From the NCBI GenBank assembly GCA_038825775.1, contig JAWBOW010000022.1, positions 1 to 14,542 on the forward strand: a stretch of DNA of 14,542 nucleotides, read 5' to 3'. Below the pieces are notes generated by a model. It was not told the DNA's origin. It searched no databases and was given only the letters and a program-made list of their open reading frames with translations. Shown piece after piece: positions 13,578-14,542 of this stretch. Both the position numbers and the translations under genes were made by a program. Positions within the stretch are counted from its first letter, which is position 1. Every line of letters starts with the position of its first letter. This stretch comes from JAWBOW01 sp038825775 (lineage in GTDB: Archaea; Nanobdellota; Nanobdellia; Woesearchaeales; WAPY01).

Positions 13578-14165
13578 TCAAAAAATTGCCTTTATTAGCC
13601 CGTATAAAAATTGAAAACCATCAAACCCTGGAATTGGAAGCATATTAAAGATAAACAAGAACAAATTAATTCTCGCAGTCAAAATCATCACTGGCAAAAA
13701 ATATTTTTTCCTTCTAAATCTCTTAGGAGCCCTTGAAACAATCAAAGAGCTTATAATAAATAATAACAGATTTGTAAGTGGGCCTGCAAGTGCTGTTATT
13801 GAGTATTGAAGATAACTTCCTGCTCCTGAAATAGAAACATATGCAGGGATAAAGAATATGAATGGAAAACCAAAGAACTTCATCAACAAACCAACAAATA
13901 ACCAACCATAGGCAGCATTAAAGGTTGCCTGCATTCCAAAACCCAAAGCAACAAACTTATGAGCTAACTCGTGCAAAATAATCCCAGGAGCAACTATTAG
14001 AACAGCAAGTTTAAATGCTTGAAAATCAAATGTCTTGTTTATTAAATAATAATCCTCATAAGTTCTCCTAACTAATAAAGTTCTTAAAAAGCCCTCAAAG
14101 ATTATTCCAACAAAAATGCTCATGAATACAGCATCTATTACTTCTCTTAATGTTATTAATGCCAT
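13578..14165 (-). CDS. Site-2 protease-type (M50) membrane metalloprotease
   Basis: This is an intramembrane zinc protease of the site-2 family, expected to cut membrane-bound regulators or signal peptides within the bilayer. The 195-residue product is mostly hydrophobic, with an N-terminal helix (about 11-29). The zinc motif HELAH is at 65-69, GPLTN at 128-132, and NMLPIPGFDG at 174-183 with third ligand D182. All catalytic features are present, in contrast to the related protein at 6011-6751. No PDZ or CBS domain is fused. A TATA-like box is centred about 30 bases upstream of the ATG at 14163-14165 without a Shine-Dalgarno, suggesting a leaderless operon with the FKBP gene downstream. The natural substrate is unknown. 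Confidence 0.92.
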   Translation of the reverse strand: MALITLREVIDAVFMSIFVGIIFEGFLRTLLVRRTYEDYYLINKTFDFQAFKLAVLIVAPGIILHELAHKFVALGFGMQATFNAAYGWLFVGLLMKFFGFPFIFFIPAYVSISGAGSYLQYSITALAGPLTNLLLFIISSLIVSRAPKRFRRKKYFLPVMILTARINLFLFIFNMLPIPGFDGFQFLYGLIKAIF

Positions 14166-14190
14166 GATAAAAAAAATAAAATGCTATGCT

Positions 14191-14200
14191 TTTAAAAGAT
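14191..14200 (-). promoter_or_regulatory. Putative TATA box of the M50-FKBP operon
   Basis: Minus-strand ATCTTTTAAA is centred about 30 bases before the M50 ATG at 14165, with a T-rich stretch and no Shine-Dalgarno between. Confidence 0.45.
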
Positions 14201-14403
14201 TTTGGTTTTGAAAATAAAAAAAATTAAGGTTTCAAAAAAATAAAGAATTAATAAGAAACAAAAGAAACCAAAAAATAAGAACAGAAAACAAAGAAGAGAA
14301 AAACAAGACAAAAGAATAAAATAAAAATTTACTAAAATTTTTTGTTATAAAAAACAAATAATTTCAAAAAAAATTATTAAGGATTCTTTAGTTAAAAAAA
14401 AAC

Positions 14404-14445
14404 ACAAGTAAAACAAGTAAAATAAAATAAAACAAGTAAAATAAA
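14404..14445. repeat. Short direct repeats in the A-rich spacer
   Basis: A 17-base word, AAAACAAGTAAAATAAA, occurs at 14410-14426 and 14429-14445. Its core ACAAGTAAAA also occurs at 14404-14413. The core is related to the minus-strand reading of 3038-3059. Slippage-type low-complexity expansion is the simplest explanation. Confidence 0.5.
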
Positions 14446-14503
14446 GTTGTAAAAAAAGATAAAAACTAATTCAAATGTTTAAAAAAAATAAAAAACAAAA
14501 ATT

Positions 14504-14542
14504 TTAAGTTGTCACTGTTAGTGTATAAGTTGGGGTTGTTGT
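14504..14542 (-). CDS. Apparent C-terminal codons of a Thr-rich protein entering from the right
   Basis: Read on the minus strand from the window edge, one frame gives TTTPTYTLTVTT followed by a TAA stop at 14504-14506. The alternating Thr and hydrophobic pattern, with YTLTVT, resembles the last strand of PKD- or Ig-like beta domains in archaeal surface proteins. Only 12 residues are visible. The change from monotonous A-rich spacer to this more balanced, GC-richer stretch exactly at the stop supports a gene. A surface or adhesin protein is an inference. Confidence 0.45.
   Translation of the reverse strand, partial: TTTPTYTLTVTT

Larger units (their letters stand above)
14166..14503. other. 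338-base A-rich spacer with no gene
   Basis: Apart from the M50 promoter at its left end, nothing coding or structured is visible. The plus strand is mostly A with scattered G, so the minus strand that would be transcribed from the gene to the right is T-rich and could supply terminators for it. Short AAGTAAAATA-type repeats occupy 14404-14445. Confidence 0.6.

Overview
The window looks like an AT-rich, compactly organised archaeal chromosome segment. The archaeal signs are: a TadC/FlaJ-type pilus or archaellum platform protein; an Hef-type helicase-nuclease; a NucS/EndoMS endonuclease; an archaeal HTH regulator with a distinctive N-terminal domain; a TraB-family protein; a tRNA with no encoded CCA; and TATA-like boxes about 25-30 bases upstream of start codons that lack a Shine-Dalgarno. 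The mix of small proteins, many unrecognised membrane proteins and very low GC suggests a DPANN lineage such as Woesearchaeota or Pacearchaeota. That placement is inference from composition and gene content.

Layout. 1-995 (+): 3' part of a FlaJ/TadC-like membrane protein gene, cut by the window edge. 1103-1174 (+): tRNA-Gly(UCC). 1256-2744 (-): the lemA-htpX pair for membrane protein quality control. 2745-3267: a long T-rich spacer. 3268-5532 (-): hef, a helicase fused to an XPF-type nuclease and helix-hairpin-helix motifs. 5600-6751 (-): a site-2-protease-like membrane protein that has lost its HExxH zinc site, followed by a small unknown membrane protein. 6913-7344 (+): an unknown soluble protein. 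7350-8108 (-): a short TraB-family protein. 8276-10126 (-): three diverged tandem paralogues of an unrecognised five-helix membrane protein. 10206-11825 (-): an HTH regulator followed by a PIG-L/LmbE-type deacetylase. 11911-12096 (-): a four-cysteine mini-protein. 12249-12998 (+): nucS with a C-terminal PIP-like motif. 13022-14165 (-): an intact site-2 protease followed by an FKBP/SlyD-type peptidyl-prolyl isomerase. 14166-14503: an A-rich spacer. 14504-14542 (-): the apparent last codons of a Thr-rich protein.

Functional themes. Several genes concern the membrane and protein quality control: HtpX, LemA, two M50-like proteins, TraB and the FKBP chaperone. Two are DNA repair enzymes, Hef for stalled forks and NucS for mismatches. 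The least explained parts are the three-paralogue membrane cluster and the catalytically degenerate M50 homologue with its small membrane neighbour.

Gene starts fall into two groups. Genes that begin a transcription unit mostly have a TATA-like box 25-30 bases before the start codon and no Shine-Dalgarno, which suggests leaderless mRNAs. Several operon-internal genes, plus lemA, carry GGTG or GAGGT motifs just upstream. Three initiation codons were reconsidered here on that basis: TraB, the third paralogue and the truncated first gene.
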